The notes under the pieces were generated by a model that saw only the letters and a list, made by a program, of their open reading frames with translations, was not told the DNA's origin and did no database searches. Positions 35,452 to 41,814 of a stretch of DNA of 41,814 nt are shown here, one piece after another; within the stretch, counting starts at the first letter, position 1; each line of letters begins with the position of its first letter. Source of the DNA: a virus; the IMG/VR virus record IMGVR_UViG_3300009086_000035, positions 1 to 41,814 of that record; one strand, given 5' to 3'. Made by a program: the position numbers and the translations under genes.

Positions 35452-36869
35452 TATATTCTCCTAGTAAAGAATCTGCCTATTGCCATATCTTTGGCTACTT
35501 CTCGTATAGATCTATCAATTAACTCTCTTGGATCTCTGTTTCCATCTGCCCAAGGCTCTTTTCCTGCTCCCTCTTCAAACACTTGATAAGGGTTCTTTCT
35601 ATAAGTATATCCAAAACTTGGAAATCCTTTAGGAGTCTGAGTTACATCTACAACTTCTACACTATCTGCGAATCTTCCTGATCTATTTACAAGTCCGGGA
35701 GACTTCATATTTTTTCTTACTGTTTCTGGTAATCTCTGGTTTAACATAGTTAGTAGTTGTAAGGGTTGAGAAGCTATAGACTCTTTTTGTTTTCGTCTTT
35801 TTAATCCAGCTACTCCTGCTACTTTTACTGCTTGCTTCCTTCTTCCTGCTGATTGTCCAGAACTTTTATTCTTCTTAGTTACAGTTTTCTTACTGTGTTT
35901 AATTTTTGTATTTTGAGTTTTAACTCTAGCTTTTTTAACTTTCTTAAATGGATCAGTTGCTTTTTTAGCTAACTCTTTTCGTTGTATTGTAGAAAAACTA
36001 TCTGATCCTTGTAAATCTTCTGCCATAAACTTAATCATTTCAGGGTTATTGATTAGTTCATCCATTCTCTTTTTAGCTGCTGCTACTTGTGCTCTTATTG
36101 CCTTACCGTCAAAATCATTGCCCCCTCTACCGATAAGAGAGATTGAAAAAGTTTTATCATTAGTATTTCTCATAAAACTTAAATCAATTCCCAGTTTTTG
36201 TAAGTCACTCAGTAGCTGTGCCTCTATTAATTGTTCTTTTGGGTTATTTTTATTAAACACTAAATTTGCGTGTTTATCGAAAAACTCCCTGGTCATTGTT
36301 TCAACAATACCTTCACCCTCTGCGTGACCGGATTGTCCCATTTGACCTTTTGACAGTCTTTGACCCCGTTTAAAAGATAGGTCAAACTTTTCTCTGCCTT
36401 TTGTCCCTTTTGCAAATATATCTCTTACACCAAAAAAGAATCTTCTATAAGACTCTCCATAGACTTGCTTTATTTTATCAAAAACGTCTGCTTGTCCTTG
36501 AGCCCAATTATTTGGACATTTTCCAGTTCGTATATCTGTTGTGAATACAAAACTAAAATTTTTATCATTGCCCGATAGTCTGGTTATACCGCTTTTTGTT
36601 TTTGCTTTTTCGTTTAAGGCGGATAACTCTTTATATAATTCTTTTGTAAAAATATTTGCCAGTCTTACTAAGTTATCTGATCTTTTCTTGCTTATTCTTA
36701 TACCACGAGTACGTAACTCTTTTAACATTTCCAGTATAAAAACTTCTTCTTCATATCCAAAAGTATGAGTATTTAAGTTATACTCTAATCTCTTCTCTTG
36801 GGCTATATCAGGTGCCGATAGGTCTTTATTCAATTCTTCTAAAAACCTTAGTAGACTCTGAGTACTCAT
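35451..36869 (-). CDS. Long neck protein with HK97 gp10-like C-terminus
   Basis: A 472-residue protein. The C-terminal about 110 residues (LLTMLNQRLPETVRKNMKSP, NRSGRFADSVEVVDV, FPSFGYTYRKNPYQVFEEG, then DPRELIDRSIREVAKD) match the pattern of gp10-like head-tail completion proteins, normally 120-160 residues long. The N-terminal 300 residues are not recognised: mostly helical, with one FSFVFTTDIRTGKCPNNWAQ segment. A strongly basic linker (about 305-362) joins the two. The start overlaps the preceding stop (TAATG). The extension makes it about three times the usual size. Confidence 0.65.
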   Translation of the reverse strand: MSTQSLLRFLEELNKDLSAPDIAQEKRLEYNLNTHTFGYEEEVFILEMLKELRTRGIRISKKRSDNLVRLANIFTKELYKELSALNEKAKTKSGITRLSGNDKNFSFVFTTDIRTGKCPNNWAQGQADVFDKIKQVYGESYRRFFFGVRDIFAKGTKGREKFDLSFKRGQRLSKGQMGQSGHAEGEGIVETMTREFFDKHANLVFNKNNPKEQLIEAQLLSDLQKLGIDLSFMRNTNDKTFSISLIGRGGNDFDGKAIRAQVAAAKKRMDELINNPEMIKFMAEDLQGSDSFSTIQRKELAKKATDPFKKVKKARVKTQNTKIKHSKKTVTKKNKSSGQSAGRRKQAVKVAGVAGLKRRKQKESIASQPLQLLTMLNQRLPETVRKNMKSPGLVNRSGRFADSVEVVDVTQTPKGFPSFGYTYRKNPYQVFEEGAGKEPWADGNRDPRELIDRSIREVAKDMAIGRFFTRRI

Positions 36870-37453
36870 TAGAAGTTTTTATATAAATCCAAGACTCTTT
36901 TAATATGGTCAGGGAACGCTACGTTATCTCTTTGACTTGAAGAAGCATTATTCTGAATGCTTGCACCTGCTATTGTTTGACGAGCTTTGTGCTCATCTTT
37001 ATGATAGTAAGTAATCAAATCAATAACCGCTAGTTTTAAATCTTCAGGACAATTTTCATACCCTGCTGTATAAGTGATTTTTACAGATCCTGGGCCGGTA
37101 GGCCAATTCACTGCTGTGCCACTTTTATTCACTCTGTAAACAGTATCGGTTGATTTATCTAGGAACCACTCTGTTGCAGGGAGAGTTTTGTAGGAAGCAC
37201 TATAGCTATCTCTATACTGTACAGTAGTGATAGCATTTGCAGGGCTTTCTGTAAGCTGAACAAGGTTAGTGCCCCAGTTAATTGTAAACTCTTCCGCTTT
37301 AGCGGAGCTATAATAATCTACTATACTATTTCCACAATAAGTTTTTACTAATTGACTCACGGAAGTTACCAAAGCTGTCAGACGAGTATCATCAGTAGTT
37401 TTCTGAATATTCTCTGAGTCTTTGTAGTCTGCAAGTGTTATTAAATTTGCCAT
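36869..37453 (-). CDS. Head-tail connector (gp6-like adaptor)
   Basis: A 194-residue protein starting MANLITLADYKDSENIQ. The helical N-terminus (DTRLTALVTSVSQLVKTYCG), the beta segment with QLTESPANAITTVQYRDSYS and the following VKITYTAGYE plus ENCPEDLKLAVIDLITYYHKD are the typical order of HK97 gp6-type connectors that bind below the portal. It is the first gene after the capsid terminator. The ribosome binding site is weak. It acts as a ring that extends the DNA channel of the portal. Confidence 0.85.
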   Translation of the reverse strand: MANLITLADYKDSENIQKTTDDTRLTALVTSVSQLVKTYCGNSIVDYYSSAKAEEFTINWGTNLVQLTESPANAITTVQYRDSYSASYKTLPATEWFLDKSTDTVYRVNKSGTAVNWPTGPGSVKITYTAGYENCPEDLKLAVIDLITYYHKDEHKARQTIAGASIQNNASSSQRDNVAFPDHIKRVLDLYKNF

Positions 37454-37473
37454 AATTCTATAAGTCCATTAGT

Positions 37474-37507
37474 AAAAACTTGGGGGAGGCGAACCTCCCC
37501 GAAGTTT
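37474..37507 (-). terminator. Strong intrinsic terminator after the capsid gene
   Basis: The hairpin arms GGGGAGG / CCTCCCC (37500-37494 and 37489-37483) close over a TTCG loop on the - strand, a very stable tetraloop. The stem is extended by AAACTT/AAGTTT across one mismatch, and a T tract follows in the - strand direction. It sits 17 nt after the capsid stop codon. Confidence 0.95.
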
Positions 37508-37523
37508 AAAAGTATTACTACTA

Positions 37524-39563
37524 TTAAGAGTTGTCTGGGTACATCAAACGCTGTGCCGAAGCATTTGCGCTAACTAGACGGTTGAAGCCAACTGATTGAC
37601 TTGCAACAAGGTTAGTGCGTTGGTTAAGAACTGAGTACTCAGTCTCGAAGTTTACACCACCAAGACGTGGACGTACAAAGTTAGAAGTATTAACCATAAT
37701 ACCAGCAATGCCGCTTGCAGCTTTAGACACTAAGCGATCAGAAACGATAACTTTAACGCCGAAGATGCTACCCACTTCACCAGTTAGTTTAGTAGCGAAA
37801 TCACTACCAACTTCTGAGATATCAGTGAAGCCGTCTGTGTGAATGATGCTGTAGTAAGCATCTGGAGCAATAATAATAGCCAAGTCATTAGTGTCCTGAC
37901 CATATGCACCCATACCTGAACGTAGACCTGCTAACTGAACCGGAGTTGGGTATGCGTTACCCGCATTGTTCGCAGCATCAAATGTAGCTGTTGAGGTAGA
38001 CCCGCCATCTGCTGCGATAGCAGAACCTGAGTTCTGAGCACCAGCAGTACCCACTAGACCGTGAGAGCTGTAACCAGCTGCGCCATAAAGAATTGACTTA
38101 TCAACCGCTGATGCGTGAGCCTTAGCAAGCTGCTTAGTAATCTGAGGTAGTAATGATACAACAAGTTGCTCATCAGTATCGTTAAGAACATAAGTACCTG
38201 CGATCAAACGGAAAGCTGATACTGTAACGTCTTCTACGTCATAGCCTTGGCCACTTGCTGCAGTATCGCCAGCGTTTACTAGTTGATTAGTGTCGGTTAG
38301 ACCACCAGTTCCAAAAGTTGCTTCTTTAGGAGTTCTAGTGATTGGCAAAGTAGTTTTTGCAGAAGTTACAGCAAGCTCTGGGAACAAACCACCCAACTGC
38401 TGAGCATAACCTACTTCGTCAATAAACTGCTGAGAAACAACAGTGTTTAAGCTACCTACATTCTCAGCAACAGCACCTGTTTTTTCCATGATGCTACGAC
38501 CGAAATCAGTATCATAACCTTTACCAGTAATAGCGCCAAGAATGCGAGCATTCAAGAAGTCTTTACCGAACTTACTTAAGTCAGCTTTTTCTGAACGATC
38601 TGAGAAAGATTTTTTGCTTTCCTGCATCGCTTTGATTTCTGCTTTCTTCTCTTCAAGTTCGCTACGGAAAGTTTCCATAACTTCTGTTAGAGATGCGTCT
38701 TTTTCAGACATTTTTGCTTCAACGTCTGCCATAAGTTTTTCAACACCTGATTCAACACCAGAGTTTACTACACTTTTAATTGATTCTGCTTCTAAAGCTT
38801 TCGCTTCAGATGCTTCTTGAGCTGCTTTAGCTTGTGCTTCTTCAGCTGCTTTTTGCTCGGCTTGCTTCATAGCAATCTTAGCAGCAGTATCTTCTGCTAC
38901 TTGTTTTGCGAAAGCTTCCAAGTCGATGTCTTTATTATCCATCTTGATCTCCTGATCTGCGGATATATCATCCGCGCTTTTCGGTGTGTGGTCACTAGCT
39001 ATATTTGAAGAAGTATCTTCGTCCTTAGCCAGAGACTGACCGGCTAGATCTACACGATTTGTGAAAGTTTTTTTGAATTCATTATACTCTTCATCAGAGT
39101 CAAATGACTTCGCGAGCGAAAAAGTAGCTGATTGATTGCATGGTACAGATACTACCGATACCTCAAACAGCTCAGCGTCCTTAATCATTAGTCCGTCGGT
39201 TTCCTTTAAGTAATCAGCGTCCTTGACTCGAAAACCAACAGAAAAGGCTCCAAGAACACCGTCTTTAACAAGTTGTGCAACATTAGCAGGCGCCGCCTTA
39301 CTAATCTTACATTCTAACTCTAGTCCATTTGGTCCAGCTTTCAGACCTGTGGCTCTACCAATTGGCTTATCATAATCGTGATTAAATAAGATAATTGGAT
39401 TTTTTTCAAAATTTGCAAGTCCACCTTTTGTCCAAGCCTCAGCAGAGATTGAGTCACCCGCGCGATCAAAATCAGCTGTACTTGCCATACCACGAATCAT
39501 TACTGATCCATCATCTGCTTCCGCAGCTTTAAAAGTAGAGGTTAAATTAAATAGTTTATTCAT
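37524..39563 (-). CDS. Prohead protease-scaffold-major capsid protein fusion
   Basis: A 679-residue fusion. Residues 1-154 are an HK97-type (S78) prohead protease with His62 (FNHDYDKPIG), Ser108 (GAFSVGF) and Glu134 (ELFEVSVVSVP) as the likely catalytic residues. After a linker, residues 208-330 form an Ala/Glu/Lys-rich coiled coil, a delta/scaffold domain. The rest is an HK97-fold major capsid protein, with GGLFPELAVTSAKTTLPITR, VTVSAFRLIAGTYVLND and QRTNLVASQSVGFNRLV. In HK97 protease and capsid are separate genes. An internal ribosome binding site and ATG at residue 208 would give a free 472-residue scaffold-capsid protein. A very strong terminator follows. Confidence 0.92.
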   Translation of the reverse strand: MNKLFNLTSTFKAAEADDGSVMIRGMASTADFDRAGDSISAEAWTKGGLANFEKNPIILFNHDYDKPIGRATGLKAGPNGLELECKISKAAPANVAQLVKDGVLGAFSVGFRVKDADYLKETDGLMIKDAELFEVSVVSVPCNQSATFSLAKSFDSDEEYNEFKKTFTNRVDLAGQSLAKDEDTSSNIASDHTPKSADDISADQEIKMDNKDIDLEAFAKQVAEDTAAKIAMKQAEQKAAEEAQAKAAQEASEAKALEAESIKSVVNSGVESGVEKLMADVEAKMSEKDASLTEVMETFRSELEEKKAEIKAMQESKKSFSDRSEKADLSKFGKDFLNARILGAITGKGYDTDFGRSIMEKTGAVAENVGSLNTVVSQQFIDEVGYAQQLGGLFPELAVTSAKTTLPITRTPKEATFGTGGLTDTNQLVNAGDTAASGQGYDVEDVTVSAFRLIAGTYVLNDTDEQLVVSLLPQITKQLAKAHASAVDKSILYGAAGYSSHGLVGTAGAQNSGSAIAADGGSTSTATFDAANNAGNAYPTPVQLAGLRSGMGAYGQDTNDLAIIIAPDAYYSIIHTDGFTDISEVGSDFATKLTGEVGSIFGVKVIVSDRLVSKAASGIAGIMVNTSNFVRPRLGGVNFETEYSVLNQRTNLVASQSVGFNRLVSANASAQRLMYPDNS
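38940..38953 (-). promoter_or_regulatory. Internal ribosome binding site and start for the free capsid protein
   Basis: AGGAG (38953-38949) lies 6 nt before an in-frame ATG (38942-38940) that begins MDNKDIDLEAF, exactly where the scaffold-capsid half begins. Both the spacing and position fit translation of unfused capsid protein from the same messenger. Confidence 0.75.
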
Positions 39564-39565
39564 AA

Positions 39566-39889
39566 CTATTTTCCTTTCTTAACTGCTGATTTCGCAGCAG
39601 GCTTAGCCGCAGCTTTTGGCTTTGGTGTAGCTTTTGGCTTTGGTGTAGCTTTTGGAGCTGGCTTTGCTTTACTTTCTGCCATCTCCATTAAATCTGGGTG
39701 AGATACTTTTAGAGATGCTACCAAGCTCCCCCAGTTTTTAAATATTTTCTTAAAAGTAGCATGAGTACTCATATGCTCCATTGGATAATGTAACAGAGTT
39801 TTTGCATCTGTAATTTTATCCAGTCCGTGTTCCGCTAAAAGCATTGCTACTTCTTGTCGTATTTTTCTTTTTCTCGTAGGTGTAATCAT
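39566..39889 (-). CDS. Small head-region protein with basic Lys/Ala/Pro tail
   Basis: A 107-residue protein of unknown function. Residues 1-70 look like a small helical domain (RKIRQEVAMLLAEHGL, TLLHYPMEHM, then FKKIFKNWGSL). The last 35 residues are a Lys-Ala-Pro tail of PKATPKPKATPKPKAA type, encoded by an 18-bp direct repeat at 39611-39646, and resemble the tail of histone H1-like proteins. It lies between portal and capsid genes and overlaps the portal stop by ATGA. Its charge suggests binding to nucleic acid or an acidic partner. No known head protein could be recognised. Confidence 0.65.
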   Translation of the reverse strand: MITPTRKRKIRQEVAMLLAEHGLDKITDAKTLLHYPMEHMSTHATFKKIFKNWGSLVASLKVSHPDLMEMAESKAKPAPKATPKPKATPKPKAAAKPAAKSAVKKGK

Positions 39890-41070
39890 TCTTCCTCTTC
39901 CTCTACCGGGCGTCCGCCCTCTTCTGGATTTGCTGCTGAACCGGCAATGTTTGCAGGTACGCGTATATCTTCTGCCTCTTCTCTAGGGTCATAACCCAAC
40001 GACTCTCTTGCTTCATTCGGGCTAATAATCCCACCATTTACTAAAGAAGAATAGTAAGAAGCTGCATCTCTCAATTCTGGTTGAAGTGCTGGGATGTCTG
40101 TAATATCTTCTTTAATACCAAAACCAAAGTATCTCTCAATAGAGTGGTTTAGTTTTTGTACTATAGGTAAAACTGCTTCTAAGTAGTATAATCTCATATT
40201 TGGTCTCAAGTTTGCATTGTTTCCTGAGTCCAATAAGATAGGGGGTATACCTAGTGATTTCAAAATAACCTTTTCGTTCTCTAATATGGAGTTTTGAAAA
40301 TCTAAATCTTTAAAATTAGTATCTGAAATACTGTCTACTTCTAAACCGCCATCTAAAATTAACGGTCTACGTCCGCCAGTATCAGGACGATAACGTGACT
40401 GCCACGATACCATCATACGTTCTTTAATTTTTTCAGAAAGAGTGTTAGGAGATTTAAGTACAAGTCCTGGAACTGCTCCGTTCTGAAAAAAGTTATCCTG
40501 AAAGTTTCGCATTTGATATATAAGTCTCATTGTGCGAACTGCAGGTCTTAATCGTGAAACTCCTCTGTATAGGGAGTGAAACGAATTTTCTTTTACATGA
40601 ATAATTTCTTGCGGTAAATAATCAATGTCCTGATATGTGTACTTCTCAACGTAAGTCTTTTTATCTGCATGAATAGTAACTTTATCCGCAGGAAGGTGGT
40701 ACATATGTGCACCGTCAAAGTAAATAAAGATATTTCCATCTAGTAGATAGTCTGTAATAAGGTTTCTTCGGAAGGAGCTAACATCTTGATAAGGGTTTGG
40801 TTGATGATTAAGTAAGTTTTCAACCCTAGCTCTTTTTACACCTTTAACAACTCCGTCATTCTTATAATCTCTTTGTACAATCGTTGGTATTGCTGCAACG
40901 TCATCTACGAGCATATTTACACCACGATTTACAATTTCTAATTCTTCATAGTACTTTTCATAGCTAAATACCGGCTCTCTAGAACCCGCTGTCTCATTGC
41001 CCATATATTGTTGAGCAGGATTCAACTTCTCTTCGACAGGTTTTTTACTAAAAGGATTATACCAAGCCAT
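39886..41070 (-). CDS. Portal protein (HK97 family)
   Basis: A 394-residue portal. The pattern YYEELEIVNRGVNMLVDDVA, then LLDGNIFIYFDG, SLYRGVSRLRPAV, LGIPPILLDSGNNAN and a C-terminal EARESLGYDPREE is typical of HK97-type portals, and the length is near the usual value. It forms the dodecameric ring through which DNA enters and leaves the capsid. An acidic tail (EEGGRPVEEEEE) ends it. The start overlaps the HNH gene by 14 nt and lacks a strong ribosome binding site, so translation is probably coupled. Confidence 0.95.
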   Translation of the reverse strand: MAWYNPFSKKPVEEKLNPAQQYMGNETAGSREPVFSYEKYYEELEIVNRGVNMLVDDVAAIPTIVQRDYKNDGVVKGVKRARVENLLNHQPNPYQDVSSFRRNLITDYLLDGNIFIYFDGAHMYHLPADKVTIHADKKTYVEKYTYQDIDYLPQEIIHVKENSFHSLYRGVSRLRPAVRTMRLIYQMRNFQDNFFQNGAVPGLVLKSPNTLSEKIKERMMVSWQSRYRPDTGGRRPLILDGGLEVDSISDTNFKDLDFQNSILENEKVILKSLGIPPILLDSGNNANLRPNMRLYYLEAVLPIVQKLNHSIERYFGFGIKEDITDIPALQPELRDAASYYSSLVNGGIISPNEARESLGYDPREEAEDIRVPANIAGSAANPEEGGRPVEEEEE

Positions 41071-41422
41071 GTTTTTCTCTTTGAATCTTTACCCAACGCA
41101 TCTGCTTTGTAGCTGTAGTCAGTGCTGGATCTTTACCGTAAATTGAATGAAGTTTCAAATGATGAGTATGACACAAAGTAGATGTGTGTTCATATAGCTC
41201 AGCATGATGCTCTTCTATAAAATCATCCCGAAGTGCTTGAATGTACTCGGGATTGTGATTGTTATCTTTTATCCATTTGTTTAACAATGGTGTGAGACTG
41301 TAAAAGTGGTGAAAGTCTAACTGCTCTGTTGCACCACAAATCTCGCAAGAGGAACCCTTCTCATACTTGGATTTTGCCTTATCTCGTACATACTTTACAA
41401 TGTCACGTTTTAACTTAGGCAT
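41057..41422 (-). CDS. HNH endonuclease of the packaging module
   Basis: A 121-residue HNH nuclease. Zinc ligands are Cys26-x2-Cys29 (SSCEICG) and Cys84-x2-His87 (TLCHTHH). The His pair His38-His39 in LDFHHF starts the catalytic motif, and His88 or His92 is a likely further ligand. Small HNH proteins encoded beside the terminase are needed for DNA packaging in HK97-like phages, so this is probably a packaging cofactor rather than a homing nuclease. It is the first gene after promoter P4 and lies between terL and the portal gene. The start at 41422 has GAGG close upstream. Confidence 0.87.
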   Translation of the reverse strand: MPKLKRDIVKYVRDKAKSKYEKGSSCEICGATEQLDFHHFYSLTPLLNKWIKDNNHNPEYIQALRDDFIEEHHAELYEHTSTLCHTHHLKLHSIYGKDPALTTATKQMRWVKIQREKHGLV

Positions 41423-41455
41423 TTTCCTCTGGTTCCTTTATTTTTCATTTAAAGA

Positions 41456-41495
41456 ATTATATCTAGTTTAAGCTAACTTGTCAATAACTATTTTT
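41456..41495 (-). promoter_or_regulatory. Consensus late promoter P4 for the head genes
   Basis: On the - strand: AAAAATA (41495-41489), 4 nt, TTGACA (41484-41479), 17 nt, TATAAT (41461-41456). Transcription would start near 41449, giving a leader of about 27 nt before the HNH gene. The promoter begins right after the terL stop. Confidence 0.93.
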
Positions 41496-41507
41496 AAGCT
41501 GGTATCA

Positions 41508-41814
41508 TTAAAAGGATACATTTGAGATTTGAAATGAGTATAATCCGTAGCGCAACGCATCTGCCATGTGAGACGCCATGTTGTGTTTAGGTTTTTCTTT
41601 CATTAGATTTGGATTTGGGTCCCACTGATATGCATCAAGGCAGGATAAAGATTGTTGTGCTTCTTGATCAACAAACAGTGTGTCGTTCTCGATAATTCCT
41701 GATACATGTCCAATTCCGTCAAGTACGGACTTCTTAGCGTTGATGGTGGAAATATCGTAGTTCTGCGCGAAATCAAAGCGTGTTTGTTGAGCGGCTGAAT
41801 CAATATAAATGAAA
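41508..41814 (-). CDS. terL: Terminase large subunit, C-terminal end (partial)
   Basis: An open frame that enters from the right edge of the window and ends at TAA (41510-41508), encoding 101 residues and lacking its own start in the window. The sequence contains YIDSAAQQTRFDFAQ, ISTINAKKSVLDGIGHVSG, DAYQWDPNPNL and HNMASHMADALRYGLYSF. The Asp of MADALRY is a nuclease metal ligand of TerL, and the KSVLDGIG and WDPN motifs are usual in the same domain. TerL is the ATP-driven packaging motor and cuts the concatemer. The position before HNH and portal is as expected. Confidence 0.92.
   Translation of the reverse strand, partial: FIYIDSAAQQTRFDFAQNYDISTINAKKSVLDGIGHVSGIIENDTLFVDQEAQQSLSCLDAYQWDPNPNLMKEKPKHNMASHMADALRYGLYSFQISNVSF

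Noticed and set aside
41057-41422. HNH gene considered as a homing endonuclease
   Set aside because: It sits between terL and portal as in packaging modules of HK97-like phages, has its own promoter, and does not interrupt a gene.
41603-41803. A 66-codon - strand open frame near the right edge
   Set aside because: It overlaps the terL C-terminus in another frame, has no recognisable motif and is a shadow of terL.

Overview
The window looks like the structural (late) half of a tailed double-stranded DNA phage with siphovirus-type tail genes, plus the end of a nucleotide-metabolism module. It is AT-rich and densely packed. Three things point to a marine bacteriophage of a Gram-negative host: the fibre modules are of the kind seen in marine phages (S74 chaperone tail, repeated fibre modules), there is an NrdA/thioredoxin/NrdB cassette, and the promoters are perfect sigma-70 consensus. 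The exact host cannot be read from the sequence. No integrase, repressor, tRNA, CRISPR array or insertion sequence was seen.

Layout. Bases 1-1492 (+ strand) hold the last codons of NrdA, a thioredoxin-like protein, class I NrdB and a small acidic protein. They end at a bidirectional terminator at 1494-1518. Everything from 1517 to 41814 is on the - strand. Read in transcription order from the right edge, it is: the terminase large subunit C-terminus (partial, running off the window), HNH endonuclease, HK97-type portal, a small basic-tailed protein, a prohead protease fused to scaffold and major capsid protein, a strong terminator, a head-tail connector, a long neck protein, a tail terminator-like protein, a tail tube protein, a promoter plus terminator, a second tail-tube-like protein, two overlapping tail assembly chaperone frames, the tape measure protein, a distal-tail-like protein, a 4330-aa tail hub/fibre giant, a 2439-aa fibre giant, four smaller fibre or tail-tip proteins and a small conserved protein.

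Regulation. Four intergenic gaps on the - strand carry the same promoter architecture: AAAAATA, 4 nt, TTGACA, 17 nt, TATAAT, with identical spacing every time. They sit before the HNH gene, before the second tail-tube-like gene, before the 2439-aa fibre gene and before the small fibre genes. Each starts just downstream of the preceding stop codon. They divide the late region into separately promoted blocks. Intrinsic terminators follow the capsid gene and the tail tube gene, the two products needed in most copies. The one after the tail tube lies downstream of a promoter, so that promoter reads straight into it.

The most unusual points are this promoter family, the promoter-terminator arrangement between two tail-tube-like genes, the protease-capsid fusion with an in-frame internal ribosome binding site, a chaperone overlap whose frames need a +1 (or -2) shift rather than the usual -1, and the giant fibre genes. 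The four main fibre genes occupy about 23.2 kb of the 41.8 kb window and are built from several families of internal repeats.
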